This document shows positions 48,163-58,933 of a DNA stretch of 64,000 nucleotides, in pieces. Position 1 is the first letter of the stretch. Each line of letters begins with the position of its first letter. The stretch spans positions 35,819 through 99,818 of the forward strand of contig VOPT01000018.1 in NCBI GenBank assembly GCA_009594865.1. The letters run 5' to 3'. Below the pieces are notes generated by a model. It worked only from the letters and a program-made list of their open reading frames with translations. It was not told the origin of the DNA and made no database searches. Made by a program: the position numbers and the translations under genes. The DNA comes from Nitrospira sp. Lineage in GTDB: Bacteria > Nitrospirota > Nitrospiria > Nitrospirales > Nitrospiraceae.

Positions 48163-48837
48163 CTACGCCGCAGCCACGGCTGTGCGCAGCCGATCGATCA
48201 ACACCTGTAACGGTTCATGTTTCAATTTGAGGCTGGCCCGATTGACGATCAACCGTGCGGTGGAGTGGGTAATGACCTCCACCTCTGCCAGATCATGGGC
48301 CCTCAAGGTACTGCCCGTCTCAACCAGATCGACAATGCGATCAGCGAGTCCAACAATCGGGGCCAGTTCTATCGACCCGTACAGTTTGACGATCTCAACC
48401 GGCATTCCGCGCTGATTGAAGTAGCGCTCGGTGACGTTGGGATACTTCGTCGCCACCCGGATCTTCGATGACCACCGATCCGGTGACGGCTGCCCCTGCA
48501 ACGCAGCGACCGAGATTCTACACGCTCCCACCTTTAAATCCAACGGCTCATAGACATCGCTGCCCTGCTCCAGCAAGACATCTTTCCCGACCACGCCGAC
48601 ATCCGCCGCTCCATGCTCGACATACGTTGGGACGTCGGTCGGCCTCACGATCAGGAAGGTCGCATTATTGGCGGCACAGTCGAAGACCAGCTTCCGGCTT
48701 TCCACCGACAACCCCGGGCTATAGTAACCGGCCGCTTTCATGAGATCGAGCACCGGCCCGAGCAATTTCCCTTTCGACAGCGCGATCGTGAGTCCCTTCG
48801 GTGTTTCGTCTTGCGATCTCCTCGACTTCACGTTCAC
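48163..48837 (-). CDS. hisG: ATP phosphoribosyltransferase, short form
   Basis: A 224-residue catalytic subunit for the first step of histidine synthesis ([47 protein letters not shown]). It lacks the C-terminal ACT-like regulatory domain of long HisG, so it belongs to the short HisG_S type that normally needs the HisZ partner for activity and feedback control. No hisZ is in the window. Its start overlaps the murA stop by 4 bases. Confidence 0.95.
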   Translation of the reverse strand: MNVKSRRSQDETPKGLTIALSKGKLLGPVLDLMKAAGYYSPGLSVESRKLVFDCAANNATFLIVRPTDVPTYVEHGAADVGVVGKDVLLEQGSDVYEPLDLKVGACRISVAALQGQPSPDRWSSKIRVATKYPNVTERYFNQRGMPVEIVKLYGSIELAPIVGLADRIVDLVETGSTLRAHDLAEVEVITHSTARLIVNRASLKLKHEPLQVLIDRLRTAVAAA

Positions 48838-50090
48838 TTTCCCTTTCTCCGCTCGATGCTGGCCCCCAGGGTCCGGAACTTTTCCTCTAACCGCTCATAG
48901 CCGCGATCGAGATGATACACGCGCGACACCTCTGTGGTGCCTTCTGCCGCCAGGCCGGCGACGATCAACCCCGCGCTCGCGCGAAGATCCGATGCCATCA
49001 CCGGCGCGCCCGTCAATTGATCTTTGCCCGTAATCACCACCCGATTGCCCTCGACGCGGATATCCGCCCCCATGCGACGCAGTTCTTCCACATGCATGAA
49101 CCGACTCTCAAAAATCGTCTCGGTGACCACGCTGGTCCCTTCGGCCACCGCCATCAAGGCGACGAACTGCGCCTGCATGTCGGTGGGAAATCCGGGATGC
49201 GGGCTCGTTCGCACATTCGTCCCTTTTAATCGCCCGGTGACGGTAAGACGGACTCGGTCTTTTTCCTCAATCAGCTCGACCCCGCTCTCCCTCAGTTTCA
49301 TCAAAAGCGGTTCCATGTGCTCGGGACGACAATGATCGACCACAATGTCGCCGCCGGTGATGGCGCCGGCCACCAGATACGTTCCGGCCTCGATGCGGTC
49401 GGGAATGACTTCATGATCGGCGCCATGCAATTCGGTCACGCCTTCGATCGTAATCATGTCCGTGCCTGCACCGGCAATGCGCGCACCGCGCTTGACGAGG
49501 AACGCCGCCAGATCGCTGATCTCGGGCTCTTTCGCGGCGTTTTCCAACACCGTCGTGCCCTCTGCGAGCACGGCCGCCATCATGAGATTCTCGGTACCGG
49601 TGACGCTGGGCGTATCAAAGTAAATGCGACTGCCTCGCAAACGACGCGCGGTTGCCTTGATGTATCCATGCTCGATTTCGACCGTGGCGCCCATTTTCTC
49701 CAACCCGGCCAAGTGAAAGTTCACCGGTCGGGAGCCGATCGCGCAGCCTCCGGGAAGCGAGACCTTTGCCTCACCCAAACGAGCCACCAGCGGACCCAGC
49801 ACTAGAACCGATGCCCGCATGGTACGGACGAGATCGTAGGGCGCTTCGGTAGAGGCGATGGCTTGGGCCTGGACAACGGTCTGGTCACCCTCCTGAGTGA
49901 CGGCGATTCCCAACATGCGGAGCAGCTTCCCCATGGTCAGCACATCGACCACTCGGGGCATATTCGAGAGAACGCATTCGCCCCCGCCAAGAATGGTGGA
50001 GGCCAGAATCGGCAAGGCGGCGTTTTTTGCCCCGCTCGTGCGGACTTCGCCGTGCAACCGCCGTCCACCTTGAATGAGAATTTGATCCAT
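48834..50090 (-). CDS. murA: UDP-N-acetylglucosamine 1-carboxyvinyltransferase
   Basis: A 418-residue enzyme that adds enolpyruvate to UDP-GlcNAc, the first committed step of peptidoglycan precursor synthesis. Lys22-Asn23 (SGAKNAALP) and the reactive Cys116 ([11 protein letters not shown]), the fosfomycin target position, are present. Both inverse alpha/beta domains are complete. It sits between prmC and hisG and is translationally coupled to hisG. Confidence 0.97.
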   Translation of the reverse strand: MDQILIQGGRRLHGEVRTSGAKNAALPILASTILGGGECVLSNMPRVVDVLTMGKLLRMLGIAVTQEGDQTVVQAQAIASTEAPYDLVRTMRASVLVLGPLVARLGEAKVSLPGGCAIGSRPVNFHLAGLEKMGATVEIEHGYIKATARRLRGSRIYFDTPSVTGTENLMMAAVLAEGTTVLENAAKEPEISDLAAFLVKRGARIAGAGTDMITIEGVTELHGADHEVIPDRIEAGTYLVAGAITGGDIVVDHCRPEHMEPLLMKLRESGVELIEEKDRVRLTVTGRLKGTNVRTSPHPGFPTDMQAQFVALMAVAEGTSVVTETIFESRFMHVEELRRMGADIRVEGNRVVITGKDQLTGAPVMASDLRASAGLIVAGLAAEGTTEVSRVYHLDRGYERLEEKFRTLGASIERRKGK

Positions 50091-50147
50091 AGCGTTCAGC
50101 GAGTCGACCAGCGCATTACCGATTGCCCGCGGATGAGCTGAGAGGCA

Positions 50148-51056
50148 TCACGATTCTGCTTTCTTTTCAAAGCATACGACACGGTCGATTCCGCCCTGAT
50201 CCTGCAACACCGCATAGGTGCAGAACTGACCATATTCCTCAGCCTGGCGACAGACAGCAGCCGCTTGGCCGAGTCCGACTTCCATCAAAAGGGCACCACC
50301 GGGCTTCAGATACGCCGGAGCCTGCGTGAGGAGCCGGCGATGCAGCTCCATCCCGTCGCACCCTCCCGCCAATGCCAAGCGCGGCTCGAAGTCTCTGACT
50401 TCCGGCTGGAGCGTGCCTATATCCCCGTCTGAGATATAGGGAGGATTGGAGACAATCACTTCCATCTGATTCGCCACGCCTTCCTGAGCGATCGCAGTCA
50501 GCAGGTCCCCGTGGAAACACGAGATCCGCGAGCCAACCCCGTGCTGTGCCATATTAACTCGCGCAACCAGCAACGCATCGGCCGAAGCGTCAATCGCTAA
50601 TACACGCGCCGTCGGCAGGGCCAATGCCAGGGAGACAGCCAAACAACCTGACCCGGTTCCCACGTCCACCAGCATCGCGCTCGGCGTCTGCGCACACCGA
50701 CGAACCGCTTCATCAACCAGCAACGCACTTTCAGGACGGGGGATGAGGACGGACGGCGTGACGTAAAACTCTCGGCCGTAAAACTCTTGTGAGCCGAGCA
50801 GATACTGCAGCGGTTCACGAGCAACTCGCCGTGCAATTAACGCCTGTATACGCTCGCATTCTGCACCGGTGAGCAGGCGTTCTACGTTGACGCGCTGCAT
50901 GAGTGGCGAAAGTTTTAGAACATGTTCCACCACCCAGGCGGATTCCAAAACAGGCTGGTCGATGCCGGCAGCATCCAAGCGAGATTCAGACTCTTTCAGT
51001 AGCGCGCCAAGACTCGATACAGAAGAGACGGCATCTGCCAATTGCTGTTGCCTCAT
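50148..51056 (-). CDS. prmC: Release factor glutamine methyltransferase
   Basis: A 302-residue SAM-dependent enzyme that methylates the GGQ glutamine of release factors. It has the N-terminal helical domain, motif [16 protein letters not shown] (about 129-143) and the catalytic NPPY at 204-207. Its start overlaps the prfA stop by 4 bases, so the modifier is made with its substrate. Confidence 0.96.
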   Translation of the reverse strand: MRQQQLADAVSSVSSLGALLKESESRLDAAGIDQPVLESAWVVEHVLKLSPLMQRVNVERLLTGAECERIQALIARRVAREPLQYLLGSQEFYGREFYVTPSVLIPRPESALLVDEAVRRCAQTPSAMLVDVGTGSGCLAVSLALALPTARVLAIDASADALLVARVNMAQHGVGSRISCFHGDLLTAIAQEGVANQMEVIVSNPPYISDGDIGTLQPEVRDFEPRLALAGGCDGMELHRRLLTQAPAYLKPGGALLMEVGLGQAAAVCRQAEEYGQFCTYAVLQDQGGIDRVVCFEKKAES

Positions 51057-52135
51057 TTGGTTTCCAGGCTGGCCAGATGTTCGTAGTGCGCTCTCAGTGC
51101 TTGCACGATCTCTTCCAAATCACCCGTCAACACCTGATCGAGCTTATGAACAGTCAGGCCGATGCGGTGGTCAGTGACTCGGTTTTGAGGGAAATTGTAC
51201 GTACGAATTTTTTCGCTCCGGTCACCGGTCCCAACCTGCGACTTACGGTCTTGGGCAATGGCCGCCTCCTGCTTTTCCCGCTCCGCGTCCACGATCCGCG
51301 CGCGCAACGTTCGCATGGCTTTCGTTCGATTTTTCAGCTGCGACCGCTCATCCTGACAACTGACGACGACGCCGGTTGGAATGTGCGTGATGCGAACGGC
51401 CGAATACGTCGTATTGACACTCTGCCCTCCCGCACCTGAGGAGCAAAATGTATCGATGCGCAAATCTTTGGGATCGATGTGCACATCCACTTCGTCCACC
51501 TCGGGCATGACCGCGACGGTCACGGTTGAGGTGTGTATTCTCCCGCTGGCTTCTGTCGTCGGAACGCGCTGCACGCGATGTACTCCGCTTTCATACCGCA
51601 GACGGCCGTAGGCGCCCTTCCCTTCCAGCAGAGCGATCACTTCACGGTAGCCGCCGATTCCCGTCTCAGAGGCATCAACTACCTCGAGACGAAGGCGATT
51701 GCGCTCCGCATATTTGAGGTACATGCGGAAGAGATCTCCCGCAAATAAGGCTGCCTCGTCTCCGCCCGTTCCAGCCCGGATCTCGAGAAACACATTCTTC
51801 TCATCTCGCGGATCCTTGGGAGTCAGGAAATCTTTGGCTCGCGATTCGATGTCCAACAACTGCTGGTTCAAATGCTCACGTTCTTCCGCAAAGAGCTGCT
51901 TCATATCAGCGCCGGTCGAGGGATCCTGCAGCATGGACGTCACTTCGTCGAGTTGCTGCTGGGCTTGGGCATAGGCGGCAAACTCCTGAGCAGGCTCCTC
52001 TAATTCCGTTCGTTCTTTATTAAGCTTGTGAATCATCCCCGGCTGATTGAGGACAGTCGGATCCATGAGCTGATTCGTCAGCTCCTGGAAACGCGCAGCC
52101 ATCCCTTCCCATTTCTTGATCAGCCCATCTTCCAT
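51053..52135 (-). CDS. prfA: Peptide chain release factor 1
   Basis: A 360-residue factor that reads UAA and UAG. The GGQ loop is at 236-238 ([16 protein letters not shown]), and the stop-codon reading loop has PTT (VPTTEASGR, about 192-194), a PxT version of the RF1 tripeptide. An N-terminal helical domain and C-terminal basic region complete the fold. It follows the rpmE terminator. Confidence 0.97.
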   Translation of the reverse strand: MEDGLIKKWEGMAARFQELTNQLMDPTVLNQPGMIHKLNKERTELEEPAQEFAAYAQAQQQLDEVTSMLQDPSTGADMKQLFAEEREHLNQQLLDIESRAKDFLTPKDPRDEKNVFLEIRAGTGGDEAALFAGDLFRMYLKYAERNRLRLEVVDASETGIGGYREVIALLEGKGAYGRLRYESGVHRVQRVPTTEASGRIHTSTVTVAVMPEVDEVDVHIDPKDLRIDTFCSSGAGGQSVNTTYSAVRITHIPTGVVVSCQDERSQLKNRTKAMRTLRARIVDAEREKQEAAIAQDRKSQVGTGDRSEKIRTYNFPQNRVTDHRIGLTVHKLDQVLTGDLEEIVQALRAHYEHLASLETK

Positions 52136-52167
52136 GTCTCGCCCATTCCGGCCATAGCCCTGGTGTC

Positions 52168-52208
52168 AAAAAAACAAGAGACCCTGCCCCAAAAGGAAGC
52201 AGGGTCTC
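52168..52208 (-). terminator. Intrinsic terminator after rpmE
   Basis: A perfect 10-bp stem (GAGACCCTGC at 52178-52187 with GCAGGGTCTC at 52199-52208) and a T-run of seven on the minus strand (52168-52174). It closes the rho-rpmE transcript and separates it from prfA. Confidence 0.93.
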
Positions 52209-52228
52209 CATGATGTCCTGACTGAGGC

Positions 52229-52435
52229 CTACTTGTCTTTTTTGGCGTACTTCTTTTTAAACCGTTCGACACGCCCTTCCGTATCGACGATCTTCTGGGT
52301 TCCGGTAAAGAACGGATGGCACCCTGCGCAAATATCGACCTTGATGTCACCAATAGTGGATCGGGTCTTGAACGTGTTCCCGCAAGCACAATGCACGATC
52401 GCTTCACGGTAAACTGGATGAATTCCCTTTTGCAT
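52229..52435 (-). CDS. rpmE: Ribosomal protein bL31, zinc-binding type
   Basis: A 68-residue large-subunit protein. Four cysteines in the pattern CACG and CAGC give the zinc-binding form of bL31 ([26 protein letters not shown]). It follows rho at 93 bases, a common pairing, and ends just before a strong terminator. Confidence 0.96.
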   Translation of the reverse strand: MQKGIHPVYREAIVHCACGNTFKTRSTIGDIKVDICAGCHPFFTGTQKIVDTEGRVERFKKKYAKKDK

Positions 52436-52528
52436 ACCTGCTCCTCTACTGACCTTGATTCGTTGACTCGTCTTGTTCGCCAGGGTACACGACTTTACAC
52501 TGGAGTGGCCTGCACTGGCAAGCGGCGC

Positions 52529-53776
52529 TTACCGATTCATGGATTGCAAAAATTCCTGGTTGGTCTTGGTCCCGCCGATCTTGTCCATGAGGAACTCCAT
52601 GGCTTCCATGGTGCCCAACGGGCTCAAGACCTTGCGCAAAATCCACATCTTGTTTAAGCGGTCGCGATCGACCAGCAGTTCTTCTTTGCGCGTGCCGGAT
52701 TGACTGATATCGATGGCAGGGAAGAGCCGCTTGTCGGCCAACCGCCGATCCAAATGCACTTCCATATTGCCGGTCCCCTTGAACTCTTCGAAGATCACAT
52801 CGTCCATACGGCTGCCGGTATCGATCAGTGCGGTGGCCATGATGGTTAAGCTGCCGCCGTTTTCAATGTTCCGAGCCGCCCCGAAAAACCGCTTGGGCCG
52901 CTGCAGGGCATTGGAGTCAAGACCGCCCGAAAGTACCTTACCGCTGGGAGGGGCGATCGTGTTGTAGGCCCGAGCCAACCGAGTGATGCTATCGAGCAGA
53001 ATGACCACATCTTTTTTGTGCTCAACCAGGCGCTTGGCTTTCTCCAATACCATCTCCGCGACCTGCGCATGCCGCTGAGCCGGCTCGTCAAAGGTGGAGC
53101 TAATGACTTCAGCTTTCACCTGGCGCTGCCAATCCGTGACCTCTTCCGGGCGCTCATCGATCAAGAGTACGATAAGCGTGACTTCCTTATGATTCTTGAG
53201 AATGGCTCGGGCGATTGCCTGCAACAACATAGTTTTTCCGGTTCGTGGGGCAGCGACAATCAAGCCGCGCTGGCCCTTGCCGATCGGCGTCGTAAGATCC
53301 ATGACGCGCGTACAATATTCTTCCCGGTCAAACTCCAGATTTAAACGTTCCTCAGGATAGAGCGGGGTGAGGTTGTCGAAGAGTATCTTGTCACGCGCGA
53401 CTTCCGGGTCCTCATAATTAACCTTTTCTACCTTGAGCAAAGCGAAATAGCGTTCGCTTTCTTTCGGTGGGCGGATCTGGCCCGACACGATATCCCCGGT
53501 CCTCAGATTGAAGCGGCGAATCTGTGATGGGGAAATATAAATATCATCAGGTCCTGGCAAATAGTTGGAATCTGGCGCTCGAAGGAATCCGAAGCCGTCC
53601 GGCAACGTCTCCAAGACACCTTCACCAAATACCACGCCGTTTTTCTCAGTCTGCGCCTGCAAAATGGCAAAGATGAGCTCTTGCTTGCGAAGGTTTGCAG
53701 CCCCTTCAATTTTCAAATCTCGGGCCACGTCATTCAGGTCGGCAATCGACTTCTGCTTGAGCTCCGCGAGATGCAT
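52529..53776 (-). CDS. rho: Transcription termination factor Rho
   Basis: A 415-residue hexameric RNA helicase from ATG 53776, preceded by AGGGGAAG; an upstream start at 53800 adds eight residues. It has the N-terminal Rho domain ([14 protein letters not shown]), the cold-shock-like RNA-binding domain, Walker [10 protein letters not shown], Walker [16 protein letters not shown] and Q/R loop elements. The 5' leader has an 8-bp inverted repeat at 53808-53815 and 53823-53830. Confidence 0.97.
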   Translation of the reverse strand: MHLAELKQKSIADLNDVARDLKIEGAANLRKQELIFAILQAQTEKNGVVFGEGVLETLPDGFGFLRAPDSNYLPGPDDIYISPSQIRRFNLRTGDIVSGQIRPPKESERYFALLKVEKVNYEDPEVARDKILFDNLTPLYPEERLNLEFDREEYCTRVMDLTTPIGKGQRGLIVAAPRTGKTMLLQAIARAILKNHKEVTLIVLLIDERPEEVTDWQRQVKAEVISSTFDEPAQRHAQVAEMVLEKAKRLVEHKKDVVILLDSITRLARAYNTIAPPSGKVLSGGLDSNALQRPKRFFGAARNIENGGSLTIMATALIDTGSRMDDVIFEEFKGTGNMEVHLDRRLADKRLFPAIDISQSGTRKEELLVDRDRLNKMWILRKVLSPLGTMEAMEFLMDKIGGTKTNQEFLQSMNR

Positions 53777-54271
53777 AACTTCCCCTTTAACCTGTGTCAT
53801 ACCTTCCCTATCAGGCTCTCAACCTGATAGCTCCCCAAAATGAGAAAAACAATTTAGTACTCATGAACGAATTCACGGAAGCAATTTGTCTAGATATCAA
53901 CCTGTTGGTTGTTTATGGCAGGATCGCTTTGATGAAGGCGTTGTTGATTGCAAACTTGCAGAAATGAAAGTTGCCCTGTTGCACACTCGACGCTCAACGA
54001 CCTTGGGATTTTTACGATTGGAATGGGCTCGGAAGCTGATGGACAGAAGGCAATGCGTTTTTCAGGATCGCGAAGTTATTTTCATTCTAGCGTCCAGCCT
54101 TCACATTGTCAACAAATATCACCCCGTAAAACCGATCTCCCGTCCCACCTGATTATTGCCGAATGGACGAGTACGATCATGCCACCTTCTCCCAACACCC
54201 CTGGAAGCGGTTCTGGGACCTTCGGTTGCAGCCCAGCAACCGTTATGCTAAAGATCGCACAAGGAATTCTT
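53777..54271. other. Intergenic region between rho and DUF2203 gene
   Basis: About 495 bases between divergent genes. On the rho side an inverted repeat (CTATCAGG at 53808-53815, CCTGATAG at 53823-53830) could form a leader hairpin. The sequence around 53850-53910 is AT-richer than its surroundings and could hold the rho promoter, but no consensus pair is clear. An open frame at 53886-54152 has no ribosome site or recognisable protein and was not called. Confidence 0.5.
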
Positions 54272-54685
54272 GTGGCAAAATCAGATCACGACACACCAGA
54301 TCGCATTTTCACGTTGGCAGAAGCCAACGAACTCCTTCCCCAGCTCAATCAACGGTTTGCTACCATACGGCGGGCCAAATCCGTCATTGCGAGCACAAAA
54401 GACGAAGTGAGCAAAGCCAGCTCAAAAGCCGCGTCGGGAGGTGGAAGCCCGGTTGGCGCACTTTACATTCGGGCACTCCATGAAATCAGCGGCAGCTTGC
54501 AAGCAATCCACGAATTGGGAATCGTCATTAAGGACGTTGACCAAGGACTCTGCGACTTTCCCTGCAAACTTGAAGGCCGAATCGTATACCTATGCTGGAA
54601 ATTTGGCGAAGAAGAAATTCGCTGGTGGCACGAAGTATCTTGCGGATATAAGGACCGCCATCCTTTGGATGGCACCGCCATATAA
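54272..54685 (+). CDS. DUF2203 family protein
   Basis: About 137 residues from GTG 54272, with AAGGA six bases upstream; ATG 54245 is also possible. It matches DUF2203: N-terminal IFTLAEANELLPQL, a helical middle, GIVIKDVDQGLCDFP, and the C-terminal YLCWKFGEEEIRWWHE. Function is unknown in the family. The YCII gene follows after 11 bases, so they are probably co-transcribed. Confidence 0.8.
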   Translation: MAKSDHDTPDRIFTLAEANELLPQLNQRFATIRRAKSVIASTKDEVSKASSKAASGGGSPVGALYIRALHEISGSLQAIHELGIVIKDVDQGLCDFPCKLEGRIVYLCWKFGEEEIRWWHEVSCGYKDRHPLDGTAI

Positions 54686-54696
54686 CAGGCCGCCCT

Positions 54697-54984
54697 ATGA
54701 AATTTGTCATCTTAGGATTTGACGGGCCTGAGGGACAGGCAAAGCGGAAAATTCACCGAGCGGCGCATCTGGCCAAGCTAGAACCGCTGGACCGGCAAGG
54801 AAGAGTCCTACTTGCTGGCCCCTTCACTGACCTGGCTGGCAGCCTGATTATCATTGAGGCAGACTCCCTCGATGAAGCGAAGCAGATCGCGCAAGAAGAC
54901 CCTTATACTGTCCATGGGATTTTCGAACGCGTAGAGGTCCACCCTTTCAAGCAAGTACTCCCCGATAGAACATCTTCGACCTAG
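54697..54984 (+). CDS. YCII-related (YciI-like) protein
   Basis: A 95-residue ferredoxin-like fold protein: FVILGFDGPEG, RAAHLAKLEPLDRQGRVLLAGPF, IIIEADSLDEAKQIAQEDPY and GIFERVEVHPF are YCII hallmarks. Such proteins may hydrolyse or bind small molecules; the substrate is unknown. It is paired with DUF2203. Confidence 0.82.
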   Translation: MKFVILGFDGPEGQAKRKIHRAAHLAKLEPLDRQGRVLLAGPFTDLAGSLIIIEADSLDEAKQIAQEDPYTVHGIFERVEVHPFKQVLPDRTSST

Positions 54985-55088
54985 GAAGACCATAGCAGTC
55001 CTACTGGATCCTCCCTGCACTCGGACTGGTTAGCAAAGTGCTCACTGCGTTACCTTCGCAGCGAGCAACAACCGCGAGCCTTGTCAGA

Positions 55089-55118
55089 TTGACAACTAAA
55101 AAGATCGCCACCTATAAT
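55089..55118 (+). promoter_or_regulatory. Consensus sigma-70 promoter of oxidoreductase operon
   Basis: Perfect -35 TTGACA (55089-55094) and perfect -10 TATAAT (55113-55118) with 18-base spacing, about 210 bases upstream of the first gene. In a GC-rich genome this match is unlikely by chance and implies strong expression. The rest of 54985-55327 contains a long leader with no other recognised signal. Confidence 0.8.
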
Positions 55119-55327
55119 GCGCACTTAGCACTGTCTGGGAAGATGTGAGCCTTGTAGTTCAAAAGACCTAAGTGCCTTCTCACGCGCTGGCCCTTAATTT
55201 CCCCCAGGTGGGCCTTCTGCTGTGTTGCAGAAAAACATCGAGAAAGCATAGAGTGACTTGACCCCACGCTTTAACCGAGGGTGTCCCTTCTCCAAGTTTG
55301 TTAACCCCAAAAAGAGAGCAGGTTCGA

Positions 55328-55963
55328 ATGACTCAGTATCGCGTGTTACCAGGCCCAGAACACTTCCTGCCACCTGCCGCGGCTTCGATGGGGATCTATC
55401 TCCCCAATCCAGGCGAGGCACATATCAACGGCGTCATCGTTCCGGAAGAAAAAGCCTACGAAGAAGCCGCGCGTCAATTTCTCATGGCTCAGGTGCCAAC
55501 CATTTTCCCAGGGCCTCTGGTCCTCTGGGCCTGGAATGAAAAAGCGGCCAAGAAGGCGGCCGCGGTCCGCAGTCTCTACGAGACGTTGAAAGAGTGTGTG
55601 CAGCCCGGACAAAAGCCCATGCTCATTCCAATGCCGGACTATCGCCCCAAGTACCCGAAGATCAATCCGGAAGTCGAAATTAATCCTAACCATCCGAATC
55701 TCACCATCTGGCACAACAAGATCGACTGCTGCATGTTCATCGGCGTACACTGCCATCAGGCGAATTTATCCCTCAAGATTATACGCGGCGGGACATCGTG
55801 CTATACCGTTGCAATGTGCGCGCAAGCAGGCCATGAAGACGCCATGCTCTCATTCAGAGATGCTTCAGTGGAAAAAATTCTGAAATTGGGTGAGTGGATT
55901 CGTAAATTGAAAGGCACCGTTAAACCACGGCTGACATCAGCTAAGACGAGCGCTTCCAACTAG
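55328..55963 (+). CDS. Epsilon-like accessory subunit of five-subunit 2-oxoacid:ferredoxin oxidoreductase
   Basis: A 211-residue protein from ATG 55328 (the frame runs ten codons further up). It has no signal peptide. Middle part NPNHPNLTIWHNKIDCCMF and GVHCHQANLSLKIIR and C-terminal AGHEDAMLSFRDASVEKIL are Cys/His containing. It precedes the alpha subunit and matches in size and place the fifth (epsilon) subunit known from Hydrogenobacter and Nitrospira oxidoreductases; some databases label relatives as carbon monoxide dehydrogenase beta-like. Its biochemical role is unclear, perhaps stability in oxygen. Confidence 0.7.
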   Translation: MTQYRVLPGPEHFLPPAAASMGIYLPNPGEAHINGVIVPEEKAYEEAARQFLMAQVPTIFPGPLVLWAWNEKAAKKAAAVRSLYETLKECVQPGQKPMLIPMPDYRPKYPKINPEVEINPNHPNLTIWHNKIDCCMFIGVHCHQANLSLKIIRGGTSCYTVAMCAQAGHEDAMLSFRDASVEKILKLGEWIRKLKGTVKPRLTSAKTSASN

Positions 55964-56005
55964 TGTGTTTGAAGCACTTCTAACGATTGAAAGGAGGCCG
56001 AGTCC

Positions 56006-57217
56006 ATGGCGGAAATAAAATCCCATATCGGGACACAGAATAAAAAGGGCCAGACCTACACAGATCCCTGGAAAATGATGCATGAGGCCCCTCGCAATCC
56101 ATCTTTCTATACCGGGAGCGAGGTGATTAAAGAGGCCCTGAGGCGAGCCAGCTGCGATGTGATGATTGCTTATCCCATCACCCCGCAGAGCGAAGCAGCA
56201 GCTCTTATCGGTGAGTTATTTGCAGAAGGCTATATCGGTGATTATTTTCGCGGAGAGAGTGAGTTCGCCGTTATGTCGCAATGTGCCGGCGCGGCGTTTG
56301 GAGGAGCACGAGTCTTCACGACGACAGCGGGACCCGGAACGATGCGTGCCATGGAAAACTTTCCCATGTGGGCCGGGGCACGCCTACCGATCCAAATGAT
56401 CGTCACCTGCCGCGGTATCAACTCGCCGCTGTCGATTCAGCCGGATACGATTGAAATTTCATACCTCCTGAACACCGGCATGTTGGTGTGGCATGCAGAG
56501 ACGGCACAAGACTTTTTCGATTGGATCCTCAAAGGTTTCATGGTCTCTGAAGAGCCGGAAGTGCATTTGCCCCTAGCCTTGTGTTGTGATGGTTTCTTTG
56601 TGACCCATACCAAAGACGTCGTGAACCTGACACCGACCGACATGTGCCTCCCTCCCTATGACCCCTATCGTTCCCCAGTGCCATGCATGGATATGGAATG
56701 CCCCCCTGTCCGTATGATGCGCGATCCCTTCATTATGAAGAGCAACTACATCAGCTATGCCACTCATGCTTCTTGGCAACAAGAAATTTGGGCAGCGGTC
56801 GAACGGTCACGCAAACACACGATCAAGTGGATCAATGGTCTAATCGATACTGAAAACACCGATGCGGAGGTCGTCATTGTTGCCTCAGGTACCGCCGTTT
56901 CCCAAGGGCGAGAGGCCATCCGTCTGCTGGAGGACGAAGGTGTACGGTGCGGGTTGATCAAAGTGAAATCGCTCCGTCCTTGGCCAGGCGAAGAGATTCG
57001 CGAAGCCACGAAGAATGCAAAACATATCTTTGTGCCCGAGTTCAATGTGACCGGATGGCTGGCAAAGGAAATTAAGGCCACGATTCCCAATAGTGAACGT
57101 GTCCATGCCGGTCCCCATGTCTGCGGCGGCATGACCATGCCACCAGAGATTATCGTCTCCGAAATTAAGACAGCCCTCGGCCTGCGTTCCGAATCGCTTG
57201 CCGGCAGAGGCAGCTGA
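56006..57217 (+). CDS. 2-oxoacid:ferredoxin oxidoreductase alpha subunit
   Basis: A 403-residue subunit with an N-terminal pyrimidine-binding domain (IAYPITPQSEAAALIGELF, GESEFAVMSQCAGAAFGGAR, TTTAGPGTMRAMENFP) and a C-terminal transketolase-like domain (about 290-390; VVIVASGTAVSQGREAIRLL). It binds thiamine diphosphate with beta and oxidatively decarboxylates a 2-oxoacid, or runs in reverse to fix carbon dioxide. Whether the substrate is pyruvate or 2-oxoglutarate cannot be told from sequence here. RBS GGAGG is at about 55992. Confidence 0.9.
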   Translation: MAEIKSHIGTQNKKGQTYTDPWKMMHEAPRNPSFYTGSEVIKEALRRASCDVMIAYPITPQSEAAALIGELFAEGYIGDYFRGESEFAVMSQCAGAAFGGARVFTTTAGPGTMRAMENFPMWAGARLPIQMIVTCRGINSPLSIQPDTIEISYLLNTGMLVWHAETAQDFFDWILKGFMVSEEPEVHLPLALCCDGFFVTHTKDVVNLTPTDMCLPPYDPYRSPVPCMDMECPPVRMMRDPFIMKSNYISYATHASWQQEIWAAVERSRKHTIKWINGLIDTENTDAEVVIVASGTAVSQGREAIRLLEDEGVRCGLIKVKSLRPWPGEEIREATKNAKHIFVPEFNVTGWLAKEIKATIPNSERVHAGPHVCGGMTMPPEIIVSEIKTALGLRSESLAGRGS

Positions 57218-57282
57218 CATTGTTCCCCGTCGTTGTGACCTGAGCCATCATTTCGAGATCGCTAAGCCTTGAGGAGGCATAC

Positions 57283-58185
57283 ATGAGCAAAGAGCGAATC
57301 AAAATTTCGCCGGACCTATATGACATCATGCCATCGGACTATCAGGATTTGGTCCAGAGTGCGACCTATGGCAAAGAAGACCGCGGCTGGAAGGATATTG
57401 GAACTTCCAAGGAACTGATTGAACAACATTCCTTGTGCGCCGGCTGCCCTGAGTCGATGGCATTCCGCTATATTTTGGCTTCCCTGCCCAATCCGGAAGA
57501 TACAGTCATGGTTGGCTCGACGGGCTGCACCAGCTTGGTGTTTCCCATGGTAGCCGTGCACAACATTCACTCTCTGTTTGGTAACCAGAATGCGATTGCA
57601 TCCGGATTGAAGCGGGCGCTCAGCGTGCGCTTCCCCGACCGAGTCAAAGATGTGGTCGTCCTTGCTGGCGACGGCGCTACTGTTGATATCGGACTCGATA
57701 TGACTTTGCAGGCCTGGTTCCGGCAGGAGAAATTTACCACGATCTGTTTCGACAACGAGCTCTACGCGAATACTGGTGGCCAAGAAAGCGGTTTGATGCA
57801 AAAAGGGTTCGTCGCGAAAATGGCCCCTGTGGGTAAACTGTTTGACAAGGTTCGTTTACCTGAAATTGCTCGGGAGTCCGGTTGTCATTACGTGGTCAAT
57901 TGCACCGTAAGCAAACCCTCACTGGTAGAAAAAGTCATACGCAACTCTGTTTTGATCGCGCGTGAGATTGGCCCGACGTACATCCAGCTCTATACGCCTT
58001 GCATTCTCGAAATCGGCAAGAACAGCATGGAAGGCCTTCAGGAAATGCGTGACTCCGAAAAGCCGACTGAGCGATTTGCCTATAAAGAATTTGTCAGCGA
58101 GCCGGCGAAGCAGTTCCTGGCAGAGCTGGCCGCAAAGGATAAGGAACGCAAAGCTGCCGCCAAGCAGCTGGCTGGAAAAGCCTAA
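57283..58185 (+). CDS. 2-oxoacid:ferredoxin oxidoreductase beta subunit
   Basis: A 300-residue catalytic subunit. The thiamine-diphosphate motif is GDGATVDIGLD (129-139) with DNELYANTGGQ. Cys52, Cys55 (LCAGCPE) and Cys82 (GSTGC), plus a later Cys near 204, fit the proximal 4Fe-4S cluster. It follows alpha with GGAGG upstream. It passes electrons to the ferredoxin-type delta subunit or a free ferredoxin. Confidence 0.92.
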   Translation: MSKERIKISPDLYDIMPSDYQDLVQSATYGKEDRGWKDIGTSKELIEQHSLCAGCPESMAFRYILASLPNPEDTVMVGSTGCTSLVFPMVAVHNIHSLFGNQNAIASGLKRALSVRFPDRVKDVVVLAGDGATVDIGLDMTLQAWFRQEKFTTICFDNELYANTGGQESGLMQKGFVAKMAPVGKLFDKVRLPEIARESGCHYVVNCTVSKPSLVEKVIRNSVLIAREIGPTYIQLYTPCILEIGKNSMEGLQEMRDSEKPTERFAYKEFVSEPAKQFLAELAAKDKERKAAAKQLAGKA

Positions 58186-58202
58186 GGAACCGGAGGTCGT
58201 TC

Positions 58203-58910
58203 ATGATCAAGAAAAGACTCAACATTCGCATGTCCGGCCTAGGCGGCCAAGGAGCCGTGACGGCAGCCCATGTCATGGCTATGGCTGCCAACAAGGACGG
58301 AAAATTCTCGATTTCAAACCCCTTCTTCGGCGCCGAAAAACGCATGGCCCCAGCGGAAAGTTATTGCCGGATCGGGATTGAGCGGATTTACGATCGAGGA
58401 GAACTGGTATTCCCGGATGTCATTGAAGTATTTCATCCTCAGGTCATTACGATGGGCAAAAGCTACACCATGCCCTTCTATTCAGGCGTGAAAGAAGGCG
58501 GAGTCGTGATCATCAACTCCGCCCAACCCCTTCTTTCAGAGGAAGATATTACTCGCCTTAAGGACCTGAATGTTTCCCTGTTCTATATCGCGGGGACTGA
58601 ACTGGCGATCGAAGTCGCAGGGACGGAGCTTTCGACGAACATGTCGATGATCGGATCTGTAGCAGGCATTACCAAATGCGTCTCGATGGAAGCCCTGGAC
58701 GGCGCTCTACAGGAACGGTTTGGAAAGAAATTTGTCGCATCCGGCGGAACGGCGTCCTTGGACGAAGCCATCAAGAAGAAGTTCGCGAAAAAGGAAATGC
58801 TGCTGGCCAAAAATTTGGCGACAGTCAAACGAGCATACGAGATCGCAAGCGAATGGGCAGAAAAGAATAAGGTCGAGTTGCGAGTCGGTAATCCTGCCGT
58901 TGCAGCTTAA
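58203..58910 (+). CDS. 2-oxoacid:ferredoxin oxidoreductase gamma subunit
   Basis: A 235-residue subunit with the gamma-domain opening SGLGGQGAVTAAHVMAMAA, GAEKRMAPAESYCRIG and MIGSVAGITKCVSMEAL. In this enzyme family gamma binds coenzyme A near the alpha/beta site. It is 17 bases after beta with a GGAGG site. Length is normal. Confidence 0.92.
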   Translation: MIKKRLNIRMSGLGGQGAVTAAHVMAMAANKDGKFSISNPFFGAEKRMAPAESYCRIGIERIYDRGELVFPDVIEVFHPQVITMGKSYTMPFYSGVKEGGVVIINSAQPLLSEEDITRLKDLNVSLFYIAGTELAIEVAGTELSTNMSMIGSVAGITKCVSMEALDGALQERFGKKFVASGGTASLDEAIKKKFAKKEMLLAKNLATVKRAYEIASEWAEKNKVELRVGNPAVAA

Positions 58911-58933
58911 CGAGAGAGAAGGAACCACGTCGC

